A DNA stretch of 59,170 nt from Candidatus Aenigmatarchaeota archaeon (GTDB lineage Archaea > Aenigmatarchaeota > Aenigmatarchaeia > GW2011-AR5). Within the stretch, counting starts at the first letter, position 1, and every line of letters begins with the position of its first letter. Positions 14,886 to 23,229 of this stretch are shown piece by piece. The notes under the pieces were generated by a model. That model saw nothing but the letters and a program-made list of their open reading frames with translations. It ran no database searches and was not told the DNA's origin. The stretch is from assembly GCA_016193585.1 (NCBI GenBank), contig JACPRW010000001.1, positions 1 through 59,170 on the forward strand, written 5' to 3'. A program made the position numbers and the translations under genes.

Positions 14886-15134
14886 GTGGGTTATATCGAA
14901 TTCGTGGCGAGACTTCCCGAAAAGAAAGGAATGCTGGGAACAAGGGAGATAGCGAAAGCCGTCAAGGCAGGCACGGTGAAACGCGTCATTGCAGCAAGCA
15001 ACTGCCCTGAGGAACTCCTTGCAAAGGTGAGGGGCGAGTATGTCGTCATCGAGCGGTTTGAAGGCGACAGTAAACAGCTCGGCACGAAACTCGGAAAGCC
15101 TTTTTCTGTTGCTATGGTCGGTTACGAAAATTAA
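14886..15134 (+). CDS. rpl30e: Ribosomal protein eL30-like (L7Ae/L30e family)
   Basis: The protein has the L7Ae/L30e fold pattern: GTREIAKAVKAGTVKRVIAASNCPEELL (RNA-binding helix and strand), then VVIERFEGDSKQLGTKLGKPFSVAMV, whose LGTxLGKPF motif is diagnostic of L30e. At 82 residues it is shorter at the N-terminus than usual. The start is uncertain: GTG 14886 overlaps the only GAGGTG motif, so GTG 14904 (MARLPEKKG) may be used instead. Position between rpoA2 and nusA matches the conserved archaeal order. A TATA-like CATATAAA from the preceding repeat could drive separate transcription. Confidence 0.88.
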   Translation: MGYIEFVARLPEKKGMLGTREIAKAVKAGTVKRVIAASNCPEELLAKVRGEYVVIERFEGDSKQLGTKLGKPFSVAMVGYEN

Positions 15135-15206
15135 TTTATATGCGAGGACGCTAATAATAAGAAGACCGTCGCCAGCGGCTTTCCAAGAAATCATGTGGCT
15201 CCGAAT

Positions 15207-15611
15207 ATGAAAGTTATACTGAACGCGCAAGCAATCCAGTCGATCAGCGTTTTCCAGAACATGACCGGAAGTTCTGTTATCGACTATTTGAGCGAGGGAG
15301 ACGAAATATTTTTCGTCGTTGCGCAGGGCCAGTATGGCCTGACGGTCGGGAAGGGCGGGGCGAAGATACGCAATGCCGAGAAGCTCTTCAAGAAATCCAT
15401 CCGCATCATCGAATACTCTCCGGACATCAAGGAGTTCATCAAAAATATAATCCCTGAGACGCAGGAAATTGACGTCAGGGAAGACCACATCGAAGTGCAC
15501 GTGAAGCAGCAGGACAGGGCGAAAGTCATCGGCAAGGGCGGCAGGAAGATAAAGATCATCAACCAGTTTCTCGGCAGGCTCTTCGGCTCGAAAACCCTCA
15601 AGGTGAAGTGA
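15207..15611 (+). CDS. nusA: Archaeal NusA-like KH-domain protein
   Basis: The 134-residue protein carries two KH domains: the first holds GLTVGKGGAKIRNAEKLF, the second KVIGKGGRKIKIINQFL, both with the GxxG RNA-binding loop. Archaeal NusA consists only of these KH domains and lacks the S1 and RNA polymerase-binding parts of bacterial NusA. It probably acts in transcription elongation or rRNA processing. The ATG at 15207 is preferred over an in-frame GTG four codons upstream because family members begin MKVxL. It sits between L30e and S12, as in other archaea. Confidence 0.92.
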   Translation: MKVILNAQAIQSISVFQNMTGSSVIDYLSEGDEIFFVVAQGQYGLTVGKGGAKIRNAEKLFKKSIRIIEYSPDIKEFIKNIIPETQEIDVREDHIEVHVKQQDRAKVIGKGGRKIKIINQFLGRLFGSKTLKVK

Positions 15612-15635
15612 TTCTCCACAGAGGCTATCGAGGGA

Positions 15636-15784
15636 CATTTTTAAGCTTTATGAATCTATAGATGATACGTTTGATTGCAATCAGTTTTGATTCCTCGTAC
15701 CGTGGTATCGGGACTGCGTAGTTCTGATTGCATAGTAAGCACCGGAACCACTATAGATGTGCACAATGAATGGATGTTGTGATC
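15636..15784 (+). promoter_or_regulatory. Promoter and structured leader of the S12-S7 unit
   Basis: TTTTTAAGC (~15640) is a TATA-like box. The following ~120 bases contain a long-range stem TGCAATCAG / CTGATTGCA enclosing an inner hairpin CGTACC / GGTATCG, and the segment is bounded by CTATAG motifs. The length and folding suggest a structured 5' leader, possibly an autoregulatory site for S12 or S7; this is inference. It may also be a diverged member of the paired-hairpin family. Confidence 0.35.
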
Positions 15785-16210
15785 ATGGCAGGCGAATTCG
15801 GCGCGCGGAAACTGAAGAAGGACAGGAAGCGGTTCAGGTGGAAGAAGGCTGCCTACCGCATGCGCATCACGCAGTGGAAAAAGAGGAAAGACCCGTTCGG
15901 CGGCGCGCCCATGGCCGCTGGCATCGTCCTCGAGAAGCGCGTGGTTGAGCAGAAGCAGCCGTCTTCAGGGCTTATCAAGTGCGTGCGCGTGCGGCTGGTC
16001 AAAAACGGCAAGCAGATAACGGCGTTCGTCCCCAAGACAGGCGCCATCAATTTCATATCAGAGCACGACCATGTGCTCGTCGGCGGTCAGGGCGGCTCGC
16101 AGGGCGGTGCTGTCGGCTCGATATCCGGCGTCAAGTGGAAGGTGCTCAAGGTGAATGACGTCGACCTCGAGCAGGTCAGGAGAGGCAAGAAACAAAAGCC
16201 GGTGAGGTAA
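15785..16210 (+). CDS. rps12: Small ribosomal subunit protein uS12
   Basis: This 141-residue protein matches archaeal/eukaryotic uS12: MAGEFGARKLKKDRKRFRWKK start, KDPFGGAPMAAGIVLEKRVVEQKQPSSG and the decoding-centre loop with LIKCVRVRLVKNGKQITAFVP. It lines the decoding site of the small subunit. The longest frame opens five codons upstream, but family members begin MAGxFxARKL. It is followed 27 bases later by rps7. Confidence 0.97.
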   Translation: MAGEFGARKLKKDRKRFRWKKAAYRMRITQWKKRKDPFGGAPMAAGIVLEKRVVEQKQPSSGLIKCVRVRLVKNGKQITAFVPKTGAINFISEHDHVLVGGQGGSQGGAVGSISGVKWKVLKVNDVDLEQVRRGKKQKPVR

Positions 16211-16237
16211 TCATGATGTTCTCGCGAGATGATTGGC

Positions 16238-16999
16238 ATGCCTGATGAACACGCTGAAGCAGCGACATCCAAACCGGTAGTCAATGCCGCGCCCCAACGA
16301 GGGCTGACGGCAAAACGAGGGAGAACAGACACGCGAAGATTCGGGCAGCCTGCGCCGCACAAGGAACCGAAAAAGGTCGCCAGCAAGCCGGCACAGAAGG
16401 TCGAGCTCCCTCACCTCAAGCTCTTCGGCCGCTGGGACTCGAATGTCGAGGTTAGTGACCATGGTCTCAAGGCGTACGTCAATCTCAAGCCATGCCTCCT
16501 GCCCCGGAGCGGCGGCGTGTATCGCAGGCCGTTCCACAAGTCGAAGATGCATATTGCCGAGAGGCTTGCGCTGCACATGATGGTCCCCGGGCACCGAGGG
16601 AGGCATCACGAACTTTCATCAGGCAGGTTCGGAGGCGGAATGATGCAGACGCTCGGCGCTGTCGAGAAAGCGATGGAAATAATCGAGACGAAGGAGAAGA
16701 AAAATCCTGTTGAAGTCATGGTGCGCGCGCTTGAAAACAGCGCGGCGCGCGAGGAGATTACGTCGTACCAGCTCGGCAGCATTGTCGCGCGCGACGCTGT
16801 CATAACGTCGCCGCAGCGCCGCGTCGACAAAACGCTCCGCAATTTCGCGCAGGGCACGTACCGCCGCAGCTTCGGCAAGAAGAAATCCATCGCTGAAGCG
16901 CTCGCCGAAGAGCTCATCTCCGCCTCGAAAGGTTCCAACGACAGCCACGCCATCAAGGAGAAGGAGCGCCTCGAGCGCGAGGCAATCGGGACGCGGTAA
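16238..16999 (+). CDS. rps7: Small ribosomal subunit protein uS7
   Basis: The 253-residue protein ends in a clear uS7 domain (res. ~60-253): LKLFGRWDSNVEVSD, the NPVEVMVRALENSAAREEI helix pair and SPQRRVDKTLRNFAQG, IAEALAEELISAS near the end. uS7 nucleates the head of the small subunit. An N-terminal extension of about 55 residues is Ala/Pro/Lys-rich and probably disordered; this is longer than in most archaea. In many archaea EF-2 and EF-1 alpha follow directly. Here EF-2 is 3 kb away, behind a repeat composite and two unrelated genes. Confidence 0.95.
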   Translation: MPDEHAEAATSKPVVNAAPQRGLTAKRGRTDTRRFGQPAPHKEPKKVASKPAQKVELPHLKLFGRWDSNVEVSDHGLKAYVNLKPCLLPRSGGVYRRPFHKSKMHIAERLALHMMVPGHRGRHHELSSGRFGGGMMQTLGAVEKAMEIIETKEKKNPVEVMVRALENSAAREEITSYQLGSIVARDAVITSPQRRVDKTLRNFAQGTYRRSFGKKKSIAEALAEELISASKGSNDSHAIKEKERLEREAIGTR

Positions 17000-17008
17000 G
17001 CTCCACGT

Positions 17009-17196
17009 TATAGCTGACCAACTTAATATTCAGGTATTACACAAGTTGGTCACCTGTAGTGAACCAAGTTATAGATAATTGCGCAGCTTATGTCGTATTA
17101 ACGCGCAATTTTCTATAGGTGAATTGCAAATAATATCAGGACATAACCAGTGCAATTCACCATATAATATCCGGATTCTTTACTTGGTTAACTATA
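17009..17196. repeat. Nested paired-hairpin composite (subfamily B unit inside another unit)
   Basis: The first hairpin (GCTGACCAACTT / AAGTTGGTCAC) spans 17009-17058. The second, GTGAACCAAGT / ACTTGGTTAAC, has its arms split by a complete subfamily B unit at 17071-17166 identical to 14774-14869. Removing the 96-bp inner unit leaves an outer unit of about 92 bp, close to the standard length. The right end (TTAACTATA) also forms the last codons and stop of the minus-strand gene ending at 17188. Confidence 0.85.
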
Positions 17197-18522
17197 TGCA
17201 GATTCTCGTAACTTTCTGCTTAATTCAGTGCTGTCTTCAGCAATCTTGCCAAGATCCCTTTTCATGCCGCTGCTGCTGAAAAATCTTTTCAGGCGCTGAA
17301 GGTGGTTCAGCAGCGCGGCTTCGTCACCGCTCTGCACAATCTGGTTTATTACTGCTACAGCCCTTCCGTAATTATAATCCTGCCAGCGCGTTTCCGGTAC
17401 GTCAATTGCATTGTCAACAAATCTCCTGGTGTCTCCCCCAAGTGCTGCGCAGAGTATCGCGCGGCCGATAGCGTAATGGGGGCTTTCAAATTCCAGAAAA
17501 TCAGCCGGTCTTTTATTGCGCCTTTTGTAGAGTTCTCCCCACGCGAGGTCGCTTATGTGAGAATTGCTTGTGCCGTATAAATTCCTTCCGTAAGACACTT
17601 CAAGCCTGTCTCGGGCATCACGTATCGCATCATGGCCTATGTGTTCTCGTGCTTCGTCGAACATCTTGTACAACGCTTCCCGTTCGCCTTCTATAATCAT
17701 CCGGTAAATTTCTGCCAAAACCTCTTCATACTGCTGAATGTACGATTTGACAAACCTGTTATGCTGCATGGTGACGGGGTACACTTCGAGATTAAGGGCA
17801 AGCGGCCTTCTGGAGTGAAGGGATTTTGCATCACCGAGCGGGTCTGCGTAGACATCGTTCATGTCCGGGTCGGTCCCTGCAAGGTGCCATGCAGTGTCTC
17901 TGGAAAATGCTATGCAGTGGTTCCCGCCCTGTGGGTCGCTCAGGATTTCGTCATGCTGCACAGCAGAACCAACGTGCTTTACGTTCGCACCCATAGGCAA
18001 AAACAGTTCGTGCAAAAGTGCTTCGCCAGTTTTGCCACGGTAAGGAAAGTCCCTGACGGGCACGGTGAGTATGTTTTGCCCTTTCGGAAAATCGCTTGTT
18101 CCTGTTTGTTCGCCGTGCATGGGATGAAAATCGACGATACGGGCGTGCGGGTAGCGCTCCTGTGCAATATGCCACTGCTCCTGGTTAGCAACCCCTTCCT
18201 TTGAAGATGCGGCACTACCAATAACGACATCAGGACGGAGATAATTGGGTATACCGCCGGCTTTGGACGGGCGCGAGGGGTTCATTTCTTTCAGAACTTC
18301 AGGAACTTTTGGGACAGGAACAAATAAAAGAACAGCATCAGCGCCTTCTACAAGCTGCCTGTTGTTGGTGCATAGCACAGCTCCTGTCCCTTTGTATAAC
18401 TGCTCAAGTTTCATGCGGTTTACGTCATAAGCCCTGACAACATGTCCTTGTGCAAGCAGCTTTGGCACGTAAATCTTTCCGATTCTTCCAGCCGCGCCGC
18501 TCACCGCTATTGTATAGCCCAT
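17188..18522 (-). CDS. Prephenate dehydrogenase-like NAD(P)-binding protein
   Basis: The N-terminus has a Rossmann loop, AVSGAAGRIGKIYVPKLL (a GxxGxxG variant), and residue ~145 onward holds DFHPMHG, matching the HPMFG motif of the TyrA family with its catalytic-region histidine. TyrA oxidises prephenate to 4-hydroxyphenylpyruvate in tyrosine synthesis. The C-terminal ~200 residues are helical and longer than in standard TyrA, with no ACT or chorismate mutase domain seen. Start: ATG 18522 (MGYTIAVSG) places the Rossmann strand at the N-terminus. The last residues AYS and TAA come from the terminal repeat sequence. A DAHP synthase gene lies 38 kb away. Role in tyrosine synthesis is likely but not certain. 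Confidence 0.7.
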   Translation of the reverse strand: MGYTIAVSGAAGRIGKIYVPKLLAQGHVVRAYDVNRMKLEQLYKGTGAVLCTNNRQLVEGADAVLLFVPVPKVPEVLKEMNPSRPSKAGGIPNYLRPDVVIGSAASSKEGVANQEQWHIAQERYPHARIVDFHPMHGEQTGTSDFPKGQNILTVPVRDFPYRGKTGEALLHELFLPMGANVKHVGSAVQHDEILSDPQGGNHCIAFSRDTAWHLAGTDPDMNDVYADPLGDAKSLHSRRPLALNLEVYPVTMQHNRFVKSYIQQYEEVLAEIYRMIIEGEREALYKMFDEAREHIGHDAIRDARDRLEVSYGRNLYGTSNSHISDLAWGELYKRRNKRPADFLEFESPHYAIGRAILCAALGGDTRRFVDNAIDVPETRWQDYNYGRAVAVINQIVQSGDEAALLNHLQRLKRFFSSSGMKRDLGKIAEDSTELSRKLRESAYS

Positions 18523-18791
18523 AGTGAAGCCTTGGAAACTAGCATACATAGCTTTTTATGGTTCTCATTGCACAGCAACGCGTAAACCTGCTGATCAATG
18601 CTTTCACGAATAGCCTGCGCTCCGTTTCGCCCCTGTTTTCTTGCCATTCCCCCCGCTTTGTTTCACGACCGTTTCACCGCACTTTCTCATTTCTGAAACG
18701 ATCAAGTAGTACAAGCAGCCACCAGTTTTCACACACGCATTACACCATTTTTTTGACTTTATTTTCCAGCGTAAAAACGGAGGTGAGGAGC

Positions 18792-20000
18792 ATGAAAGGT
18801 TTTGGAGCCGGGGGCATGCTAGCAGCGATAATACTGTCGCTCGTCATGGCAGTTTCAATCCCGTCGCTAGCTGCCACCCTATCGTCAACTCAGGCTCAAC
18901 CGGCAGAGCCGGCAGTGCCAGCAGAGCCGGCAACACCGGCAACGCCAGCAGAGCCGACTGAAGAACCGGCGGTACCGGCTACACCTGCAGTGCCAGCAGT
19001 ACCGGCAACGCCAGCTCAGCATGATGAACATGAAGATGATGCAGCAGTAACTGCTGAAGGAGAAGGTGACGTTTCGGCCGAGATGCCTGTTCCAGGACAG
19101 GACACCGAGGAAACGGTAGTGTCTGCCGAGGAAGAAACATCAGCAGATGCTGAGCAACCGGCAGAAGCCGAAGTTGCCGCAGAAGCTGAAGAGGAAGCCA
19201 CTGTTGCGGCAGAAACGGAACAGGAACCTGCAGCAGCCGAAATGAGTGCAGAGCAGGAAGCCGAGGCAACTGCTGAAGAGCAGCCTGCAGCAGAAGCTGA
19301 AGTGACCGCAGCTACAGAGGCAGCCGCAGAAACCGAGGTTGAGGTTTCAGAGCCACTCACCTTAGTCCAGATGTGGTGTCTCGCGGAAGCTGATGCGCTC
19401 GCGTTGGTTGAGGCGTCAGCAGGAGCGGATGCGTCAGCAGGAGCAGAAGGATCTGAAGGAACAGTTTCGGCAGGGACCGAAACGTCAGCAGTAGTTGAAG
19501 GATCCGGAGCTTCGGCAGAGGGTTCAGCAAGCGCTGATGTGTCGGCTGAAGGTTCCATGCCGGCAGGAACTGAAACTTCAGCAGAAGCCGAGGTAACTGC
19601 AGAGCAACCAGCGGAAGCCGAAGCAGCAGCTGAAGAGGAAGTGAGCGCAGAAGCTGAAATGCCTGCAGAAGAGCAGCCGGCAGCAGCTGAAGTGACCGCA
19701 GAGCAGGAAGCCGAAGTGAGCGCAGAGGCTGAGCCAGCGGAAGCCGAAGCGGCAGCTGAGGAGCAGCCTGCAGAAGAGCCTGCGAGCACCGAGGTTGCAG
19801 CCGAAACAGCCACAAGCGCTGAAGCAAGCGACTCAGTGGCACAGGCATCTGCAGAAACTTCAGTTTTCATCGAGCAGGTCTTCAGCGACTTCGTTCTCAC
19901 GGTAAAGGTTATCGTGTCTGCGATAGCAGAAACCTTCACCGGTGGAGCGACGGCTGAAGCGGGCTCACAGACTGAAGCAAGCATCGAGGCATCAGCATAG
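18792..20000 (+). CDS. Secreted Ala/Glu-rich low-complexity protein
   Basis: The 402-residue product has a signal peptide (MKGFGAGGMLAAIILSLVMAVSIPSLAA) followed by a Pro/Ala/Glu repeat (PAEPAVPAEPATPATPAEP style, res. ~35-80) and then ~280 residues almost free of anything but A, E, S, V, T, P. The C-terminal ~60 residues are different: an amphipathic, hydrophobic segment VFIEQVFSDFVLTVKVIVSAIAETF. Composition is highly acidic. There is one Cys in the unusual stretch LVQMWCLAEADALALV (~195). AGGTGAGGAG directly before ATG 18792 fixes the start. I know no family; it could be a surface stalk, an adhesin or an ice- or stress-related acidic protein. An intrinsic terminator follows. Confidence 0.75.
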   Translation: MKGFGAGGMLAAIILSLVMAVSIPSLAATLSSTQAQPAEPAVPAEPATPATPAEPTEEPAVPATPAVPAVPATPAQHDEHEDDAAVTAEGEGDVSAEMPVPGQDTEETVVSAEEETSADAEQPAEAEVAAEAEEEATVAAETEQEPAAAEMSAEQEAEATAEEQPAAEAEVTAATEAAAETEVEVSEPLTLVQMWCLAEADALALVEASAGADASAGAEGSEGTVSAGTETSAVVEGSGASAEGSASADVSAEGSMPAGTETSAEAEVTAEQPAEAEAAAEEEVSAEAEMPAEEQPAAAEVTAEQEAEVSAEAEPAEAEAAAEEQPAEEPASTEVAAETATSAEASDSVAQASAETSVFIEQVFSDFVLTVKVIVSAIAETFTGGATAEAGSQTEASIEASA

Positions 20001-20012
20001 AAGTTTCATCAT

Positions 20013-20033
20013 GGGGCGCAAGCCCCTTTTTTT
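20013..20033 (+). terminator. Intrinsic-like terminator after the Ala/Glu-rich gene
   Basis: GGGGC GCAA GCCCC forms a tight stem with a tetraloop, followed by seven T residues, 12 bases after the stop codon. Confidence 0.7.
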
Positions 20034-20202
20034 GTTTTTTCATGAAACTATAAACCAATAACGGGTCCCATGTGCGGGTGTTCTGTCTGTATGCCATGTA
20101 GATACTTATTTTAACATTTGCCTGCATGAGTAATGAGAAGTAAGCGAGCGTATCCTTACTTTTGTCCAGTGTTAAAAATTACTCGATGAACTGTTGGTCA
20201 TC

Positions 20203-22383
20203 ATGGCGAAAGAGAAACTCGAACTCATCCAGAAGCTGATGAGGCAGCCTGATTTCATCCGCAACATCGGCATCGCAGCGCACATAGATCACGGGAAAAC
20301 CACGTTGACCGACTCGCTGCTTGCCGGCGCCGGCATGATTTCCGAGGAACTGGCAGGAACCCAGCTCTTTACCGACTTTGACAAGCAGGAGCAGGAGCGC
20401 GGCATCACCATCTTCGCGGCAAACGTTTCCATGGTACACGAAGTTGCCGGCAAGGACTATCTTATCAATCTTATCGACACGCCGGGCCACGTCGACTTCG
20501 GCGGCGACGTGACGCGCGCGATGCGCGCGGTTGACGGCGTCGTCATTCTTGTCGATGCCGTTGAAATGATTATGCCGCAGACGGAAACGGTCATCCGCCA
20601 GGCGCTTCACGAGCGGGTGAAACCGGTTCTCTTCATCAACAAGGTGGACCGGCTCGTCAAGGAACTGCAGTTCACGCCCGAGCAGATGCAGGAGCGTTTC
20701 GTGAAAATCATCAAGCTCGTTAACCAGCTCATTCTCAAGTATTCAGAAAAAGAATTTGGCGAGCAGTGGCTCGTGAACGTCGAGAACGGCTCTGTGGCGT
20801 TCGGGAGCGGCTACCGCAAATGGGCCATTTCCGTGCCGTACATGCTCCGCGAAAAAATCACCTTCAAGGACATCATCGAGTACACGTCGAGCGGCAGGGA
20901 CGACGAGCTCTCAAAGCGCGCGCCGCTCCACCGCGTCGTGCTCGACATGGTCACCCGCCACCTGCCGAACCCGCTCCAGGCGCAGCAGTACCGGCTTGCG
21001 AAGGTGTGGCATGGCGACCTTGCATCTGATGTGGGCAAGGACATGCTCGCGATGAGCCCCGAAGGCGCGCTCGCCGGCGTCATCACGAAAGTGACTCCCG
21101 ACCCGCACGCCGGCATGGTATCGACGGCGCGCCTCTTCTCGGGGACGATTAGGCGGGGACAGGAAGTCCGCATGATCGGCCAGCAGAAGACCGTCCGCGT
21201 GCAGCAGGTGTCGATTTACAAGGGGCCGCAGCGCATCCAGATGGACGAGATTCCCGCAGGCAATATCGTCGGCGTCGTCGGTTTGCAGGACTCGTTCTCC
21301 GGCGAGACGATTTGCGAGCCGGAGCGGCTCATCCAGCCGTTCGAGACCATCAAGCACATCTTCGAGCCTGTTGTCACCAAGAGCGTCGAGTGCAAGGACC
21401 CGAAGGACCTGCCGAAGCTCATCATGTTCCTCAAGCAGATTTCCCGCGAGGACCCGACGATTGCAATCAAGATCAACGAGGAGACGGGCGAGTACCTCGT
21501 CTCGGGGCTCGGCGAGCTTCATATCGATGCAAAGATCGAGCGCCCGCTGCGCGACAAAGGCGTGGAAGTGACCGTGTCGCCTCCCATTGTCATCTACCGT
21601 GAGACCGTCAGGGCGGCATCTCCCGAAGTGGAAGGAAAGTCAGCGAACAAGCACAACCGCTTCTTCCTGACCGTCGAGCCCCTCGAGGAGGGCGTGTATC
21701 AGGCACTTGCTGACGGCAGGATATCTGAAGAGAACGTCATGAAGAACATCAAGCACATCATACAGCAGGTGGTCGAGTGCGGCATGAGCAGGGATGAAGC
21801 GAAGAAAATAAAAGACATGCATAACCGCAACGTGCTCATTGACGGGACGAAAGGCATACAGTACCTCAATGAAACCATGGAGCTCGTTACCGACGGGTTC
21901 AGGAGGGTCATGGAGGAGGGCCCGCTTGCGAAAGAGCCATGCTCCGGCATCAAGGTTATGATCACTGACGCCAAGCTGCACGAGGATGCGATACACCGCG
22001 GCCCGGCGCAGGTACTGCCCGCCATCGGCGATGCGCTGCGCGAGGCGATTTTCCGTGCAAGGCCGGTCTTTCTCGAGCCTGTTCAAACGATACGCATTGA
22101 CGTGCCCGAGGAGCTGATGGGCGCTGTCATGAGCCTCATCCAAAACAGGAGGGGGCAGATTCTTGACACAAGCGTTGAGCTGGGCGTCGCGGTCATACAG
22201 GCGAAGCTGCCGGTCGCCGAGATGTTCGGCTTCGAGGCGCTGCTGAAAAGCAACACCGGCGGCAAAGGATTTTACTCGCTCATCGACGTGTCCTTCGAGA
22301 AGATTCCCGAGGAGCTGAAAGTGCAGACAGTCCTCAGGATACGCGACCGGAAAGGCCTGTCGAAAGAGCTGCCGCCGTTCTGA
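20203..22383 (+). CDS. fusA: Elongation factor 2
   Basis: The GTPase translocates the ribosome after peptide transfer. G1 is AHIDHGKTTL (res. ~25), the switch contains ERGITIFAA, G3 is DTPGHVDF, G4 NKVD and domain order I-V is complete over 727 residues. The diphthamide site is present (DAIHRGPAQ; the His is the modified residue), so the diphthamide pathway is expected in this organism. ATG 20203 gives the family N-terminus MAKEKLELIQKLM; the longer TTG-started frame is unlikely. The gene has its own AT-rich upstream region (20040-20200) with TATA-like runs and is separated from rps7. Confidence 0.98.
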   Translation: MAKEKLELIQKLMRQPDFIRNIGIAAHIDHGKTTLTDSLLAGAGMISEELAGTQLFTDFDKQEQERGITIFAANVSMVHEVAGKDYLINLIDTPGHVDFGGDVTRAMRAVDGVVILVDAVEMIMPQTETVIRQALHERVKPVLFINKVDRLVKELQFTPEQMQERFVKIIKLVNQLILKYSEKEFGEQWLVNVENGSVAFGSGYRKWAISVPYMLREKITFKDIIEYTSSGRDDELSKRAPLHRVVLDMVTRHLPNPLQAQQYRLAKVWHGDLASDVGKDMLAMSPEGALAGVITKVTPDPHAGMVSTARLFSGTIRRGQEVRMIGQQKTVRVQQVSIYKGPQRIQMDEIPAGNIVGVVGLQDSFSGETICEPERLIQPFETIKHIFEPVVTKSVECKDPKDLPKLIMFLKQISREDPTIAIKINEETGEYLVSGLGELHIDAKIERPLRDKGVEVTVSPPIVIYRETVRAASPEVEGKSANKHNRFFLTVEPLEEGVYQALADGRISEENVMKNIKHIIQQVVECGMSRDEAKKIKDMHNRNVLIDGTKGIQYLNETMELVTDGFRRVMEEGPLAKEPCSGIKVMITDAKLHEDAIHRGPAQVLPAIGDALREAIFRARPVFLEPVQTIRIDVPEELMGAVMSLIQNRRGQILDTSVELGVAVIQAKLPVAEMFGFEALLKSNTGGKGFYSLIDVSFEKIPEELKVQTVLRIRDRKGLSKELPPF

Positions 22384-22385
22384 CG

Positions 22386-22931
22386 TCAGACCATCAATCG
22401 CATGTACGAACTGAATTCTTTGGGTATGTGGTCGCCTTCCAGCGGGAGGTACGTGCCGCCGGTGTCCAGGAGCTGATAGAGCTTCCCGAGATGGTGAAAG
22501 AGCCATCGGGAACTCCTCATCGTTGCTGCCCGCAGTGCTCTGAAGGTATCATCTGAGATGCTGCTGTGGACATACGGTGCGTCCCTCGGCGCACGAAGGA
22601 GTACATGGTGCGGTTCGATGACAGGCAGGTACACGCCGTTTCTCATGACAAACGTGACACAGCCTGAATATTCGATAGGCTCCATGACAGAATCCATCCC
22701 GACACCGGTGACATACACCGGCCCTGAAAGCTCCGTGATAATACCATCCGTGATATCTGCATGCTCTCCTGCGACAATCGTATATCCCGATGCCCCTGCG
22801 TGCGTGAAAACGAACGGGTACCGTACCTCTGTACGCTTTGTGGCTTCTGGTTTGTGTCTTTTCGGAAGCGGCGCATTGCAGACAACGAGGTTCTTGTGCT
22901 GCCCTTGAGCCGCGGGATTTCTCGATGCCAT
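22386..22931 (-). CDS. Hypothetical protein
   Basis: The 181-residue protein is convergent with EF-2 (two bases between stops). ATG 22931 (MASRNPAAQ) follows an archaeal TATA box at leaderless distance; the longer frame upstream would run through the divergent promoter. Residues ~40-120 are beta-rich with FVFTHAGASGYTIVAGEHADITDGIITEL, and the C-terminal part is helical. A His/Gly-rich FTHAGASGY segment could be a metal or nucleotide site, but I recognise no family. Confidence 0.65.
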   Translation of the reverse strand: MASRNPAAQGQHKNLVVCNAPLPKRHKPEATKRTEVRYPFVFTHAGASGYTIVAGEHADITDGIITELSGPVYVTGVGMDSVMEPIEYSGCVTFVMRNGVYLPVIEPHHVLLRAPRDAPYVHSSISDDTFRALRAATMRSSRWLFHHLGKLYQLLDTGGTYLPLEGDHIPKEFSSYMRLMV

Positions 22932-23017
22932 CTCCTTACTAAGGGCATAAGTCTTAAAAGCACGCTTATATATCGGGAAAACCAAATAGTACCAGTAAAC
23001 TATATGGAGTTGATGCG
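22932..23017. promoter_or_regulatory. Divergent promoter region
   Basis: The gap between two divergent starts carries CTTATATAT (~22964-22972) and TCTTAAAAG (~22950), TATA-like boxes for the rightward and leftward genes. TATGGAGTTG before ATG 23018 provides a weak Shine-Dalgarno motif. Confidence 0.4.
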
Positions 23018-23185
23018 ATGGCAGCGAAAAAGAAGAAAAAGGCGTTCGGCGGCTATGCGATAAACTTCGCCGGCCAGAAGGCAACGCTCGAGGAAGTCTT
23101 CGGCAAGGCTGCACTCGTGCCGAGCCAGATGACCAAGAAGCTGTGGGCGTTCATCAAGGGCAAGAAGCTCGGGAAGAAAGGATAG
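23018..23185 (+). CDS. Mini-protein resembling half of a SWIB/MDM2 domain
   Basis: The 55-residue lysine-rich protein has LEEVFGKAALVPSQMTKKLWAFIKGKKLGKK, which matches the SWIB-domain signature in which a 'GK..L...QM.KKLW.YIK...L' helix pair is conserved. Full SWIB domains have about 75 residues and a second half that is missing here. SWIB domains occur in chromatin remodelling subunits of eukaryotes and chlamydial chromatin proteins, and the basic N-terminus (AAKKKKKAFGG) fits nucleic-acid binding. Function in archaea is not known to me. The gene is complete: TATA-like box, ATG, stop. Confidence 0.65.
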   Translation: MAAKKKKKAFGGYAINFAGQKATLEEVFGKAALVPSQMTKKLWAFIKGKKLGKKG

Positions 23186-23229
23186 ACCCTGTTTTCTGTT
23201 TTGTTTCTCTATTCTTTCAGAATCCGCTC

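Noticed and set aside
18558-18791. N-terminal extension of the Ala/Glu-rich protein
   Set aside because: The extension has no signal peptide pattern, whereas ATG 18792 follows a strong ribosome site and begins a perfect signal peptide.
20203-22383. EF-2 as a diverged paralogue lacking the diphthamide site
   Set aside because: The histidine in DAIHRGPAQ is present and the domain order is complete.
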